Source of the DNA: Thermoplasmatota archaeon
Lineage (GTDB): Archaea; Thermoplasmatota; Thermoplasmata; Thermoplasmatales; Thermoplasmataceae
Assembly (NCBI GenBank): GCA_023379825.1
Contig: JAMCPQ010000005.1
Location: 1 to 64,000, forward strand
Reading direction: 5' to 3'
DNA length: 64,000 nt
In this document: positions 1 through 8,672 of the stretch, piece after piece
Position numbering within the stretch: position 1 is the stretch's first letter
Layout: every line of letters begins with the position of its first letter
The notes under the pieces: model-generated
What the model saw: only the letters and a program-made list of their open reading frames with translations
The model's database searches: none
Told to the model about the DNA's origin: nothing
Position numbers and translations under genes: made by a program

Positions 1-152
1 TTTCTGATATTTTTGAAAACAATATCCGACTTATCAGCTCCCCGTCATTGCTATGTATTTCGGAAATTATGCGGGGTTCTTTTCATGATTATGATCCATG
101 GGGAATATTTGCCTCAAAAATGTTAATAGCTGATTTCATTTATTTAAGACGA

Positions 153-1313
153 ATGGAAAACAGGGGACTGAACTATCAGACCACAAGGTATACAGGAATG
201 GACCCTTACAGGGAATTCCCAATATCCATAGGTGAGTGGAGATCCGCTGCAAGAACAAGGATGCCGGAAGAGGCATGGGGATATCTGGAAGGCGGAGCCG
301 GGTCGGAATCCACCATGAACGGAAACATTGAAGCATTTTCAAAGTGGAAACTCAGGCCAAGATATCTAAAAGACGTGAGCGAAAGGGATATTTCGGCCAG
401 GTATCTTGGGAGAAAGGAGTCGACCCCATTTATACTTGCACCCATCGGAGTAATGTCCATCATAAGCAGAAGCGGGGAGGTAGCTGCGGCAAGAGCAGCA
501 GGGAAGTTTGGCATACCATTTGTGCTGAGCACTGTATCTTCCAGTAGCATCGAAGAGGTAGCCTCAAAGGCTGAATCAACGGAAAAATGGTTTCAGATCT
601 ATCCTGGAAAAGATGTAGAGATCGTAAAGAGCATGATCAGAAGAGCTGAGAATGCAGGATACAGCACGCTTGTTGTAACTGTTGATACAACCATGCTAGG
701 GTGGCGTGAACGTGACCTGAAGAATGAGTACCTACCATTTCTGAAGGGAGAAGGTATCGCAAATTATCTTACCGATGAGGTCTCCCTTTCCCGTCTGCAG
801 CATAAACCGGAACAGGACATGAACGAGGCGGTTCTGAAGTTCCTCTCTGTATATGTGAACCCATCCTTCTCCTGGTCTGATCTGAGGGAGATCATACGGT
901 TCACCAGACTTCCCGTTGTATTGAAGGGGATTTCGCATCCTGATGATGTTGCAACAGCTGTGGAATCAGGAGTGAAGGGGATAGTAGTATCCAACCATGG
1001 TGGAAGGCAGGTTGATGGGGCGGTTTCCACGATTGACTCCCTTGCAGCAATCACTGATGTGGGACCGGTTGGAGCCGATATTTTTCTGGATAGTGGAATC
1101 AGGCATGCTTCCGATGCAATGAAAGCAATTGCCCTTGGTGCCAGGGCAGTTCTCATAGGAAGACCTTATGCCTATGCCCTTGCAGTGGGAGGGGAAAGGG
1201 CTGTCGAGGCCTACCTGAACCAGCTGACAGCAGAGATGGATCTCCAGATGGGCCTGGCCGGTTTCAGGTCTCTTGACGAACTGGACAGGGAGGCAGTCCT
1301 AAGAACGGATTGA
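153..1313 (+). CDS. FMN-dependent alpha-hydroxy-acid oxidase (lactate 2-monooxygenase-like)
   Basis: A flavoprotein of the glycolate oxidase / lactate monooxygenase family, which oxidises 2-hydroxy acids on FMN in a TIM barrel. The family signature SNHGGRQ, containing the catalytic His, lies near residue 281 and is followed by the phosphate-binding end of the barrel (LDSGIRHASD, GARAVLIGRPY). The N terminus (NYQTTRYTG, then EAWGYLEGGAGSE) resembles lactate 2-monooxygenases, which favours the ATG at 153 over the in-frame ATG at 48. A further ATG at 198 would remove that conserved segment. It stands alone, with a UbiA gene convergent downstream. The substrate is not determined; lactate or another short 2-hydroxy acid is the family default. 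The 152 bases before it hold no gene that I can support. Confidence 0.85.
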   Translation: MENRGLNYQTTRYTGMDPYREFPISIGEWRSAARTRMPEEAWGYLEGGAGSESTMNGNIEAFSKWKLRPRYLKDVSERDISARYLGRKESTPFILAPIGVMSIISRSGEVAAARAAGKFGIPFVLSTVSSSSIEEVASKAESTEKWFQIYPGKDVEIVKSMIRRAENAGYSTLVVTVDTTMLGWRERDLKNEYLPFLKGEGIANYLTDEVSLSRLQHKPEQDMNEAVLKFLSVYVNPSFSWSDLREIIRFTRLPVVLKGISHPDDVATAVESGVKGIVVSNHGGRQVDGAVSTIDSLAAITDVGPVGADIFLDSGIRHASDAMKAIALGARAVLIGRPYAYALAVGGERAVEAYLNQLTAEMDLQMGLAGFRSLDELDREAVLRTD

Positions 1314-1399
1314 ACCTAATTTTCCTAAACAAGAAAATTAACATTGGCACTCCAGGCCATCAATAATGGTGAATCATAAGTAACTTCACATGAATTTTT

Positions 1400-2305
1400 T
1401 TAAATTAGGACAAGCCCAATCAGTGATATCATTACACTTGCAAAGGCACAGGTCCCGATGACGGTTTCGATCCTTGTGAGGTCTTTGATCGCTGTTAAAT
1501 AGATGGCTATAAACATTGTGAGAAGAAGAGGAATCAGGAGAAAAAGTAAAAGAGGTCTGCCAAGTGAAATGATAAAAATCACACCGAAGGCTGTGCTGAT
1601 AACCCACATAAGGCGCAGAATAAGCATGCTTCCAGCAGTTCCTGCAACAGTTGCCACAGTTCTGATACCGGAATCTCTGTCCCATGTGTAATCCCTGATG
1701 TTTCCTGAGAAAATCACAGTGGGAAAGGCAAGGCTGCCCTGCAATATCAGGAGTACTGACCCAGAGCCTAATGTTCCTGATGTGGAATATATCTCAATAA
1801 GCGAAAGTGCTATGAAACTGATTGAAACTGCTGCTTCCCCAAGACCCCTGTACTTTAACCTGAAAGGATCACCTGTATACCCGTAAGAAATAAGGGCACC
1901 AAGCGGCAGGATCAAAAGAATCAATAAATTATGGATTGAAACGGAGATCACTATGAGTATTATTGCCAGAGCAGTGATAAGAAGTATGCCGTATTCAAGA
2001 AGTTTTTCTGGCTTGAGCGACATATCAAAAACGGGATGCTTCCTGTACTTTGTATTAGGGGCCCCGGGAGCATCAATTCCATTCCTGACATCAAAGAAGT
2101 CATCAAAGAGGTTGGTTGCTGCGGCAATGATAATTACCGAAACAGAGAAAAGCAATGTCTCCACAATATTGGGAGCTCCTCCGTTCCTCAAGGATATGAG
2201 CACTCCTGAAAGCACAAATGGTATCATGAGGTAAAGTGGAGGAGTCATCAGCCCACGGGAAGAGGCCCGGGCTACCTTTATTCCCTCGTTTAATCCATTC
2301 CTCAA
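1400..2305 (-). CDS. UbiA-family prenyltransferase (MenA-like)
   Basis: An integral-membrane prenyltransferase with about eight or nine hydrophobic segments. Both Asp-rich motifs that bind the Mg-diphosphate of the prenyl donor are present: NLFDDFFD at residues 65-72 and NIRDYTWDRD at 202-211. The second motif and the GAPNTKYRKHPV segment resemble 1,4-dihydroxy-2-naphthoate prenyltransferase (MenA), so a role in menaquinone or thermoplasmaquinone synthesis is plausible. The same fold also includes the archaeal lipid enzyme DGGGP synthase, so the substrate is uncertain. Convergent with the hydroxy-acid oxidase. Upstream, the Gfo/Idh gene runs in the same direction and ends 44 nt before this start, so the two may be co-transcribed. 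Confidence 0.85.
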   Translation of the reverse strand: MRNGLNEGIKVARASSRGLMTPPLYLMIPFVLSGVLISLRNGGAPNIVETLLFSVSVIIIAAATNLFDDFFDVRNGIDAPGAPNTKYRKHPVFDMSLKPEKLLEYGILLITALAIILIVISVSIHNLLILLILPLGALISYGYTGDPFRLKYRGLGEAAVSISFIALSLIEIYSTSGTLGSGSVLLILQGSLAFPTVIFSGNIRDYTWDRDSGIRTVATVAGTAGSMLILRLMWVISTAFGVIFIISLGRPLLLFLLIPLLLTMFIAIYLTAIKDLTRIETVIGTCAFASVMISLIGLVLI

Positions 2306-2348
2306 CTGAGATCATTTCCGTTTAAGTTAACAGTGAAGGAAAAGAAAA

Positions 2349-3329
2349 TCAGTCAATGTTCATGAAACGGGCATTTTTCTGGGAATCCATTGCTGCATTC
2401 ACTATTTTAACTACGGCAGCACCATCCTCACCAGTTGCTATTATCTCCTCCCTGCCCTCGCATTTCCTGACGAAAGAGAGGATCTCCTCCTGATACATGT
2501 TAAGGCTGGAATACTGTTTTATAAGCATGCCTTCTGCACCAGTAAGTTTGCAGTCGACTGTGGTTCCGAAAAGGCCCGAAGCAATTACAGTGTTGCCTGT
2601 TCCTGCAATGATCAGATCATTTCTGGGATTCTTCATTGACCTGGAGGAAACAATGTTTGCAATTGTCCCATTGTAGTCAGCCATCAGGGCAAATGTATCC
2701 TCAACTACAGAGTCTTCAGGTTTTTTCATGCATGAGACAGTATGCGGATGCTTTCCAAGAATGAAATTAACAGTGTCAATAACGTGAACTCCAGTACCCA
2801 TGACTGAGCCTCCCCCAACCTTTGCAGGGTCATCCCACCATTCCCTGTCTGGCTCTCTGGCCTGACCCCCGGAGTAGCCTCCCCAGGTGCCAGCCACATA
2901 GGTGACCTGCCCTAGTGAATTATTCTGGATCATCTCTCTGAGCTCACGAACTGCAGGATGGAACCTCATATGAAAACCAACAGAAAGTGTAAGTTTGCTT
3001 TCCCTGGCCATTGAAACAAGACTTTCAGCATCGCTGGATGAAAGTGTCATCTGTTTTTCAAGAAGGACATTTTTTCCTCTCTTCAGGCACATCATGGCCT
3101 GCTGGTAATGGAGGAAATTGGGGGAAGCTATGTAAACTGATTCAAAGTCGCCATCTCTGAAAAGCTTTTCCAGATCAGTGAAAGGTTCCGCGCTGTATTT
3201 TCCAGATTCTCTTGCGGCCTTATCATGGTTCCTGCTGTACACTGCAGTTATCCTGTTGCCGGAGGATGCTATGGCCGGCATAACTCTATTAATTGCATGA
3301 TTCCCGAGCCCAATTATTGCGAATTTCAT
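2349..3329 (-). CDS. Gfo/Idh/MocA-family NAD(P)-dependent oxidoreductase
   Basis: Starts with a dinucleotide-binding Rossmann fold (MKFAIIGLGNHA) and keeps the family catalytic-lysine segment (EKQMTL, Lys92). The C-terminal alpha/beta domain includes GTGVHVIDTVN, with the His/Asp pair typical of sugar dehydrogenases. Family members oxidise or reduce sugars, inositols or sugar-nucleotides; nothing here names the substrate. The start is placed at the second Met (3329), because MDSI in front of MKFAIIG (from 3341) is not part of the fold. About 325 residues is normal for the family. It ends 44 nt before the UbiA gene. Confidence 0.85.
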   Translation of the reverse strand: MKFAIIGLGNHAINRVMPAIASSGNRITAVYSRNHDKAARESGKYSAEPFTDLEKLFRDGDFESVYIASPNFLHYQQAMMCLKRGKNVLLEKQMTLSSSDAESLVSMARESKLTLSVGFHMRFHPAVRELREMIQNNSLGQVTYVAGTWGGYSGGQAREPDREWWDDPAKVGGGSVMGTGVHVIDTVNFILGKHPHTVSCMKKPEDSVVEDTFALMADYNGTIANIVSSRSMKNPRNDLIIAGTGNTVIASGLFGTTVDCKLTGAEGMLIKQYSSLNMYQEEILSFVRKCEGREEIIATGEDGAAVVKIVNAAMDSQKNARFMNID

Positions 3330-3398
3330 GATGGAATCCATGTCATCTCGGTTCTAATGCTTTTTCATTGGAATATTATATGGATGAAATCTACGGGC

Positions 3399-4001
3399 TT
3401 ATGGGGGTTCCAAAGTTGCAGTTCCCATATTCATTCTGACAAGAAGGTCAGCTTCAGGCACAGAATATCCATGGGAGACGATCATCAGGTCTAACCCGTT
3501 CTTTTTTGAAAATTCTCTCAGGAAGGACATAACATCCCTCCCATCGGACAGATTTGAAATGACTTCGTCCAGAAGCAGAACCTCCTTTCCAGACAGGAGT
3601 GCGGTGGCAATTGCAACTCTCATTCGCTGCCCCTGGCTGAGTTGTGACATCCTCTTTCCAAGGGGTATCATGAGGCCTTCAGTAACCTCAGAAACAGCTG
3701 ATCTGTCAAATCTGGTGGTGTCTATCCCATAGACTATATGCCTGTCTGAGGTCATTGACATGAAGTAAGAGTTCTGAGATGCATAAACGATGGATCTCCT
3801 TTCCGGAGGGTAAAAGGAGACATCCCTTCCATTAACAATTACCCTGGAACCCTGGCAGGATGCAAGGCCTGCAATGCATCGCAGGAGAAACGTCTTTCCG
3901 GATCCATTTTCTCCGGTCACATTTATTATACCGGCTGCCCTGAATCTGGCATTCAATTTGAATCCTCCTGTTTCAGCAATTATGTCAATATCAATGGTCA
4001 T
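3399..4001 (-). CDS. ABC transporter ATP-binding protein, molybdate/tungstate type
   Basis: ATPase of the three-gene transporter. Walker A GENGSGKT at residues 30-37, Q-loop Gln76, signature LSQGQ at 121-125, Walker B LLLDE ending at Asp145-Glu146 and switch His177 are all present, so it should be active. At 200 residues it is short: it stops soon after the H-loop and lacks the C-terminal regulatory (MOP/TOBE) domain found in ModC and CysA. Its start overlaps the permease stop by 4 nt, implying translational coupling. Substrate assignment follows from the neighbouring binding protein and the Tfx-like regulator. Confidence 0.85.
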   Translation of the reverse strand: MTIDIDIIAETGGFKLNARFRAAGIINVTGENGSGKTFLLRCIAGLASCQGSRVIVNGRDVSFYPPERRSIVYASQNSYFMSMTSDRHIVYGIDTTRFDRSAVSEVTEGLMIPLGKRMSQLSQGQRMRVAIATALLSGKEVLLLDEVISNLSDGRDVMSFLREFSKKNGLDLMIVSHGYSVPEADLLVRMNMGTATLEPP

Positions 4002-4798
4002 GCCCTGATCACTTTTTCTGTAATGGTTCTTCCACGGCTGAGGAATTTCACCGCAAGAAGCACAGCAACCGATATAACAATGAGTATTGCGGACGCGGTT
4101 ATGGCTGGCCCAGGGCCATAGTATCCATAATACTGGTAAATCAGGACGGAGGCAGTTTCTGTGCCACTGAACAGACCTCCGGATATATAGAACACAAGTA
4201 TTGCCACGGAGCCAAATTCACTGATTGCCCTGCTCATTGAAGTCAGTGATGCTGACAGAAGGCCTCTGGCGTTGGAGGGGATGAGAAGTCCGTACAGTAT
4301 GGCTGATCTTCCCTTTCCCAGAGTTGAGGCAAACTGCTCAGGCTCTCTGTTAAGTGAAGTAAACAGGGATTGTGCCGACCTGATATATATGGGGGCAGAT
4401 ATGAATGAAAGTACAAGTACCAGACCAAATAGTGAATCGTAAAGCCCAAGGCCATGTTCTGTCAGAAATCTTCCGAAAGGTGTGATGGGGCTTCCAAGGA
4501 TGAGGAATGCTATTCCAACAATGGGGTGGGGAATAGAGGCAGGTATGTCTGAAATAGCTTCAGCCATCCTTCCGGAACTTCTGGAAAGAACGTATGAAAG
4601 GGGAGTGAATATAACAAATACAAGAAGTGCAGACAGCGCTGCAGAAAAAAGTGTCAGGGCTATGGAGTGGAAAACAGCAGGGGAATAGCCCTGAGGGCTT
4701 CTGTAAACAACAAACCCGAAGTAGAGAACAAGAGCAATAGGCAGAAGTATAAGGAGAAGTGAAATGAGTGACCATATTCCTATGGCATCACCCCTCAT
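3998..4798 (-). CDS. ABC transporter permease, molybdate/tungstate (CysT/ModB) type
   Basis: A polytopic membrane protein with about six predicted helices. The cytoplasmic coupling loop EPEQFASTLGKGRSAIL, which contacts the ATPase in this importer class, is followed by a segment (SNARGLLSASLTSMSRAISEFG) typical of ModB, WtpB and CysT permeases. The order is binding protein, permease, ATPase, with 14 nt to the upstream gene and a 4-nt overlap with the downstream one, so the three form one operon. Length (266 aa) is normal. Whether the cargo is molybdate, tungstate or sulfate cannot be read from the permease alone. Confidence 0.85.
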   Translation of the reverse strand: MRGDAIGIWSLISLLLILLPIALVLYFGFVVYRSPQGYSPAVFHSIALTLFSAALSALLVFVIFTPLSYVLSRSSGRMAEAISDIPASIPHPIVGIAFLILGSPITPFGRFLTEHGLGLYDSLFGLVLVLSFISAPIYIRSAQSLFTSLNREPEQFASTLGKGRSAILYGLLIPSNARGLLSASLTSMSRAISEFGSVAILVFYISGGLFSGTETASVLIYQYYGYYGPGPAITASAILIVISVAVLLAVKFLSRGRTITEKVIRA

Positions 4799-4812
4799 CC
4801 AGGATGTTTTGT

Positions 4813-5835
4813 TCAGATAGGACCACCTTCAGAGATATCTCCATTAGCAACCATATCTGAGATGAATTGCGGAGGTCTTGTTGAATTGAACAATATTCCA
4901 TGTGAAAGAGGTTTCAATCCGTAGGGAGATAGAAGTGAACTGTGTGTTATCACGAATGTGGTAAAGTTCTCAGCTATTCCCTGATATGGCTCCCCCGAAG
5001 GATTGGAAATGAAAAGATAAATAGGCTTTCCAGTGAAGATTGCACCGGAATAGTTAAGGGAGAACCCGGAATAAAATGAAGCCAGGCTTGTATTCCCCAG
5101 TCCTGTATAACTGGAAAGATTGACATAGCCAATGTTTTTGGCAATGGCTGCAGACTTGTAGATAAACAGGAACTGAATATTGCCACTAACTAGAGGTGAT
5201 ACAAGTTCAGCAGCACTGGATGCTGTTCTGTTTCCATTGTTTGAGATAAGCCTGTCCATGTAGTAAGACTGATTATTTGCAAATAGCTTGCCAGCTATTT
5301 CAAGACTGATCCATGCTCTGTACCCAGCTGGGTCTGAAAGTGGATCAGATATTCCAACCTTCACCTTCCCGGAAGTCAGCAGGGTGTAGCCGGCATTCAG
5401 AAGAGTGGTGTTGTTTGTCGCATAACCAGTTCTGAGATCTGAAATTATCTGGTTCTCTGTTGGAGTTGAAACCGAAGCTGGCGCATAAGCCAGGGCCATG
5501 TGATCCGACGCAAATGCAACAGCCCAGCCTGAATAATGTGACCCAAGGTAACTCTGGTTGTATGAGGAAAGTGAAACACTGATGAAGTTTGTTGAGGTCT
5601 CACCCTGCCCTATTTCCCTGGCCATATCGAATGAACCACCTGATTTGACAGGCAGATGTGGTGTACCGGTTCTGTTCTGAAAGGCACTCAGCAATGTGTT
5701 GCTCTCCTGAAGGTATGCATCTGCTGAGAACACTGAAATTTCAGGTTCTGGTTTTAAGGATGAAACGAAATGGATACCAAGACCAATTGCAATCATAACC
5801 AGAGCCACAGCAATGGCGAGGACTTTCCTGTTCAT
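4813..5835 (-). CDS. Extracellular oxyanion-binding protein (ModA/WtpA-like) of the ABC importer
   Basis: The N terminus carries one hydrophobic helix (about residues 5-25) with no lipobox Cys, so the protein is probably anchored by an uncleaved signal segment. The mature part begins ISVFSADAYLQES and has a GGS element near residue 67, a layout seen in periplasmic molybdate/tungstate-binding proteins. It is rather divergent: the usual SAD segment is replaced. Several Asn-X-Ser/Thr sequons suggest an outside location. It is the first gene of the operon. A TATA-like stretch (about 5853-5864) lies 25 nt before the ATG, and inverted repeats shared with the divergent regulator lie just beyond it. 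Confidence 0.75.
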   Translation of the reverse strand: MNRKVLAIAVALVMIAIGLGIHFVSSLKPEPEISVFSADAYLQESNTLLSAFQNRTGTPHLPVKSGGSFDMAREIGQGETSTNFISVSLSSYNQSYLGSHYSGWAVAFASDHMALAYAPASVSTPTENQIISDLRTGYATNNTTLLNAGYTLLTSGKVKVGISDPLSDPAGYRAWISLEIAGKLFANNQSYYMDRLISNNGNRTASSAAELVSPLVSGNIQFLFIYKSAAIAKNIGYVNLSSYTGLGNTSLASFYSGFSLNYSGAIFTGKPIYLFISNPSGEPYQGIAENFTTFVITHSSLLSPYGLKPLSHGILFNSTRPPQFISDMVANGDISEGGPI

Positions 5836-5867
5836 ATAACCGGATAAATGATGAATATTTTAAAGTG

Positions 5868-5889
5868 TTTAATTCAATGTAGAATTAAA
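5868..5889. promoter_or_regulatory. Inverted repeat in the divergent transporter/regulator promoter region
   Basis: TTTAATTC, 6 nt, GAATTAAA: a perfect 8-bp inverted repeat. It lies just upstream of the TATA-like box of the binding-protein gene, and its right half overlaps the AT-rich stretch that would be the TATA box of the regulator gene. Position and symmetry fit an operator controlling both directions; the binding protein is inferred to be the adjacent Tfx-like factor. Confidence 0.45.
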
Positions 5890-5900
5890 TGAAAATGTTT

Positions 5901-5912
5901 ACATACGTATGT
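5901..5912. promoter_or_regulatory. 12-bp perfect palindrome over the regulator start codon
   Basis: ACATACGTATGT is fully self-complementary and contains the ATG (5909-5911) of the Tfx-like gene. A site here is well placed for autoregulation by blocking transcription or early elongation. Inference from symmetry and position only. Confidence 0.4.
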
Positions 5913-6328
5913 TAAATGCACTCAGGATGCGAACCCTATTCACTGAAAGGCAGCTGGAAATTAACCGCCTTTTGCGGGAGGGGATATCTCGAGCTGAAAT
6001 AGCATCAAGGCTTGGAATAACTGTTCAGGATGTAAGCATAACTGAACGAAGATTCAGAGAAAATCTTGAGAAGGCAGTGAACACAGTAAATCTTGCAAAG
6101 AACCTTTCAGTGGTATCGTCCATTTCACTTGCATCTGGAACACACATTCTCGATGCAAGCAAGATGATAATGAACTATGCTGACTCAGAAGGTATTAAGT
6201 TAAAGGACAACACACTGTCAGTAGTTTCAGGCCTGAGAGGATATCTAGGCTCTGATCTGAAGAATGGAAGGATGAAGCGGGACGTTGAAGTTCTCATACT
6301 TCCGGATGGGGGATTGAGATATCTCTAG
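5909..6328 (+). CDS. Tfx-family DNA-binding transcriptional regulator
   Basis: The N-terminal helix-turn-helix ([26 protein letters not shown], followed by an [13 protein letters not shown] recognition/dimer segment) matches the Tfx family. Its founding member binds next to the promoter of a molybdenum-dependent formylmethanofuran dehydrogenase operon in Methanothermobacter. The C-terminal half, about 70 residues, is a small alpha/beta effector-like domain. It is divergent from a molybdate/tungstate-type ABC operon, which supports a role in metal-oxyanion-dependent control. Start 5909 lies about 25 nt after an AT-rich box (5884-5890), fitting a leaderless mRNA; an internal ATG at 5927 is the alternative. 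Its 3' end overlaps the convergent coaA by 4 nt. Confidence 0.75.
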   Translation: MLNALRMRTLFTERQLEINRLLREGISRAEIASRLGITVQDVSITERRFRENLEKAVNTVNLAKNLSVVSSISLASGTHILDASKMIMNYADSEGIKLKDNTLSVVSGLRGYLGSDLKNGRMKRDVEVLILPDGGLRYL

Positions 6329-7287
6329 ATCCTCCTCATATAGACATTTGTTACTGAATGGTCAGCAGCCTTCTTCAGAATAAGATCTGCGTGGTATTTT
6401 GTCGGTTCAATATTCTCCCTCAGGTTAACACCATTGATTCTGTCCCAGATCTCCGATGCAGTCCGCTTTGCCTCTTCAACATCAAGGTCACCGTATTTCC
6501 TGAAGAATGAATTTGGATCTCTGAATGCTGTCTCCCTGAAGACAAGAAACCTGTCTATGTACCACTGCTTTATGTCCTGCTCAAGCGCGTCCACATATAT
6601 GGAAAAATCAAAGAAATCCGACACCAGGAGCTCAGGTGCGATAACTGATCTTGGAATGGTATGCCTTGTCTGAAGGACATTCAATCCTTCGAGTATGAGT
6701 ATATCAGGCTTGTCAACCATTTCATATCTGCCTGGAACTATATCATAGATCAGGTGAGAATAAACAGGAATCTTAATTTCTGGCTTTCCAGACTTGATGT
6801 CATACAGGAATCTTATGAGAGCCCTGAGATCATAGCTTTCTGGAAATCCTTTTCTTTCCATGATACCTTTTTCCCTGAGAATTGAATTGGGGTAAAGAAA
6901 CCCGTCAGTGGCAACAAGGTCTACCTTTGGCCTTTCAGGCCAGCGGGAAAGCAATGTCTTCAGCAACCTTCCTGTGGTGCTTTTTCCAACAGCAACGCTC
7001 CCTGCTATCCCTATAACGTAAGGTACTCTGTCCACATCTTCGCTGAGGAAAGTCTTTCTTGCCCTGAAGAGTTGAGAGGATGCATCAAAATAAAGCTTCA
7101 ATAGCCTTGAGATTGCAAGATATACCTCTTCTACCTCAACAGAAGAGACCATCTCGTTTATTCCCCTTATGATTTTCAATTCGTCTTCAGAGATGGTCAT
7201 CGGGGTTGAATTCCTGAGCCTGCTCCATTCTGTTCTATTGAAGGCCACATAAGGGGACGCTCCATTTCTGTTTAGGTTGCTGAACAT
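6325..7287 (-). CDS. coaA: Type I (bacterial-type) pantothenate kinase
   Basis: Phosphorylates pantothenate, the first step of CoA synthesis. The sequence follows E. coli CoaA block by block: [10 protein letters not shown]-loop, [38 protein letters not shown] and a DFSIYVDA segment. Most archaea instead use pantoate kinase plus phosphopantothenate synthetase; a CoaA-type enzyme is known in the related Picrophilus, so this is a lineage trait, probably of bacterial origin. A TATA-like box at 7322-7331 puts the transcription start near 7300, after the upstream in-frame ATG at 7311. I therefore start at 7287 (MFSNLNRNG). Confidence 0.93.
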   Translation of the reverse strand: MFSNLNRNGASPYVAFNRTEWSRLRNSTPMTISEDELKIIRGINEMVSSVEVEEVYLAISRLLKLYFDASSQLFRARKTFLSEDVDRVPYVIGIAGSVAVGKSTTGRLLKTLLSRWPERPKVDLVATDGFLYPNSILREKGIMERKGFPESYDLRALIRFLYDIKSGKPEIKIPVYSHLIYDIVPGRYEMVDKPDILILEGLNVLQTRHTIPRSVIAPELLVSDFFDFSIYVDALEQDIKQWYIDRFLVFRETAFRDPNSFFRKYGDLDVEEAKRTASEIWDRINGVNLRENIEPTKYHADLILKKAADHSVTNVYMRRI

Positions 7288-7321
7288 ATTTAGGACCAGA
7301 TGAGGCACCAATATTGAATTG

Positions 7322-7331
7322 CTTTAATATG
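7322..7331 (-). promoter_or_regulatory. TATA-like promoter of coaA
   Basis: Read on the minus strand this is an ATATTAAAG-like box. A start of transcription about 25 nt downstream falls near 7300, which excludes the ATG at 7311 and supports the one at 7287. Confidence 0.45.
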
Positions 7332-7409
7332 CTTATTATTCACCCCAATAAGGGCGAATTAATGGCCCATAAGAGAAAATCCATTATCCAATCAGGTGAA
7401 TGATTATGA

Positions 7410-7492
7410 CGCTGGGAGGGAGATTCGAACTCCCGAGCTACGAGAGCACAGGCTTTCCAGACCTGCGCCTTACCGGGCTAGGCTATCCCAGC
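7410..7492 (-). tRNA. tRNA-Ser(GGA)
   Basis: Class II tRNA. Acceptor stem GCTGGGA (7486-7492) pairs with TCCCAGC (7411-7417). The anticodon stem CAGGT/GCCTG encloses the loop CTGGAAA with anticodon GGA. There is a long variable arm (GCTCTCGTAGCTC) and a T arm GGGAG-TTCGAAT-CTCCC. The discriminator is G and the CCA end is not encoded. No intron is needed to fold it. Confidence 0.95.
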
Positions 7493-7620
7493 TTTCCTTT
7501 CTTAATTGTTTGGAATTATATAACTGTTCTATGGCCCGCATCATCTCTTAATTCTTATGCCGCATCCTCTGGATATTCAGGTTCAGATTATATTATAATC
7601 ATCATGAACATGAATGAAAC

Positions 7621-8469
7621 ATGTTCAGCAATGATCTGTTGAAAGGGAAAACTGTCCTTATCACAGGCGGAGGCACAGGTATAGGGAGGGAAATGGCCTT
7701 GCGTTTCTCGGAACTAGGTGCCTCCATATGTATTCTTGGAAGGAGAGAAAATGTACTGAAGGAGACCTGCAGTAAAATCAGGGAGAATAAAAGACCTGCC
7801 TTTTACCACGTATGTGATGTCCGATCCCCGGAGGAGATCTCATCCTCTCTGGATTTTTTCATAGAAAATGCCGGAATGCCTGACATTCTGGTCAACAATG
7901 CTGCGGGAAACTTTGTAAGTCCAACTGAACTGCTTTCTCCACATGCAGTTGATTCAGTACTTGGCATAGTTCTCCATGGAACGATATACATGACTCTTGA
8001 TCTTGGGAAGAGATGGATAAAGGCATCCCATAAGGGTGTTGTCCTGGACATTGTTACAACTTATTCATGGACAGGCTCTGCATTCGTCGTCCCCTCTGCA
8101 GCTGCAAAGGCAGGTGTTCTGGCTCTAGTAAGGTCACTTGCAGTAGAATGGGCCCATTATGGAATAAGGCATGTTGCGATTGCCCCCGGGCCATTCCCGA
8201 CAGAGGCTACCAGGAAGAACCTTTTCCCTATACCTGAGGTGGAGGAAATGTTATCGGAGCGAGTTCCCCTGGGAAGGGTCGGGAAAATGGAGGAGATAAC
8301 CAACCTTGCTGCATTCCTGATTTCAGATGGTGCTTCATTCATAAATGGTGAGGTGGTCACAATAGATGGAGGCGAATGGCTCAAGGGGGCTGGAGAGTTC
8401 AGCGGTCTGCTTGCACTTTCAAAGGAACAGTGGCAAACCATTAGGGAGATTTCCAGAAAGAAGAGTTGA
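7621..8469 (+). CDS. SDR oxidoreductase of the 2,4-dienoyl-CoA reductase type
   Basis: NAD(P)-binding TGGGTGIG at residues 15-22 and NNAAGNF near 92. The usual SDR YxxxK is absent; instead Tyr148 and Lys163 are 15 residues apart (TTYSWTG, then PSAAAK), the arrangement of mitochondrial 2,4-dienoyl-CoA reductase. The C-terminal SKEQWQTI segment also matches that subfamily. It should reduce a conjugated enoyl-CoA with NADPH, so a role in unsaturated fatty-acyl or aryl-acyl CoA breakdown is likely. It stands alone between two tRNA-Ser genes on the other strand. A TATA-like run at about 7588-7599 lies 25-30 nt before the ATG, consistent with a leaderless mRNA. Confidence 0.85.
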   Translation: MFSNDLLKGKTVLITGGGTGIGREMALRFSELGASICILGRRENVLKETCSKIRENKRPAFYHVCDVRSPEEISSSLDFFIENAGMPDILVNNAAGNFVSPTELLSPHAVDSVLGIVLHGTIYMTLDLGKRWIKASHKGVVLDIVTTYSWTGSAFVVPSAAAKAGVLALVRSLAVEWAHYGIRHVAIAPGPFPTEATRKNLFPIPEVEEMLSERVPLGRVGKMEEITNLAAFLISDGASFINGEVVTIDGGEWLKGAGEFSGLLALSKEQWQTIREISRKKS

Positions 8470-8509
8470 ACGAACTCGAACCATTGTCACTTTGATCAGA
8501 TCTGTGGAA

Positions 8510-8593
8510 CGCCGGGGGGGAGATTCGAACTCCCGAGCGAACAAGCGCAATAGATCTCGAGTCTATCGCCTTACCGGGCTAGGCTACCCCGAC
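8510..8593 (-). tRNA. tRNA-Ser(CGA)
   Basis: Class II tRNA. Acceptor GTCGGGG (8587-8593) pairs with CCCCGGC (8511-8517) through one G-T wobble. The anticodon stem ATAGA/TCTAT encloses loop CTCGAGA, anticodon CGA. It has a long variable arm and T arm GGGAG-TTCGAAT-CTCCC. The D arm is identical to that of the tRNA-Ser(GGA) 1 kb away. The CCA end is not encoded. Confidence 0.95.
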
Positions 8594-8672
8594 ACTGGTG
8601 CTCCCAGATGCTTCAGTTTAAAATAAATGATCTCATGAGAGGTTTCAAGGGATCCGGCAATCACGCCTGGAA

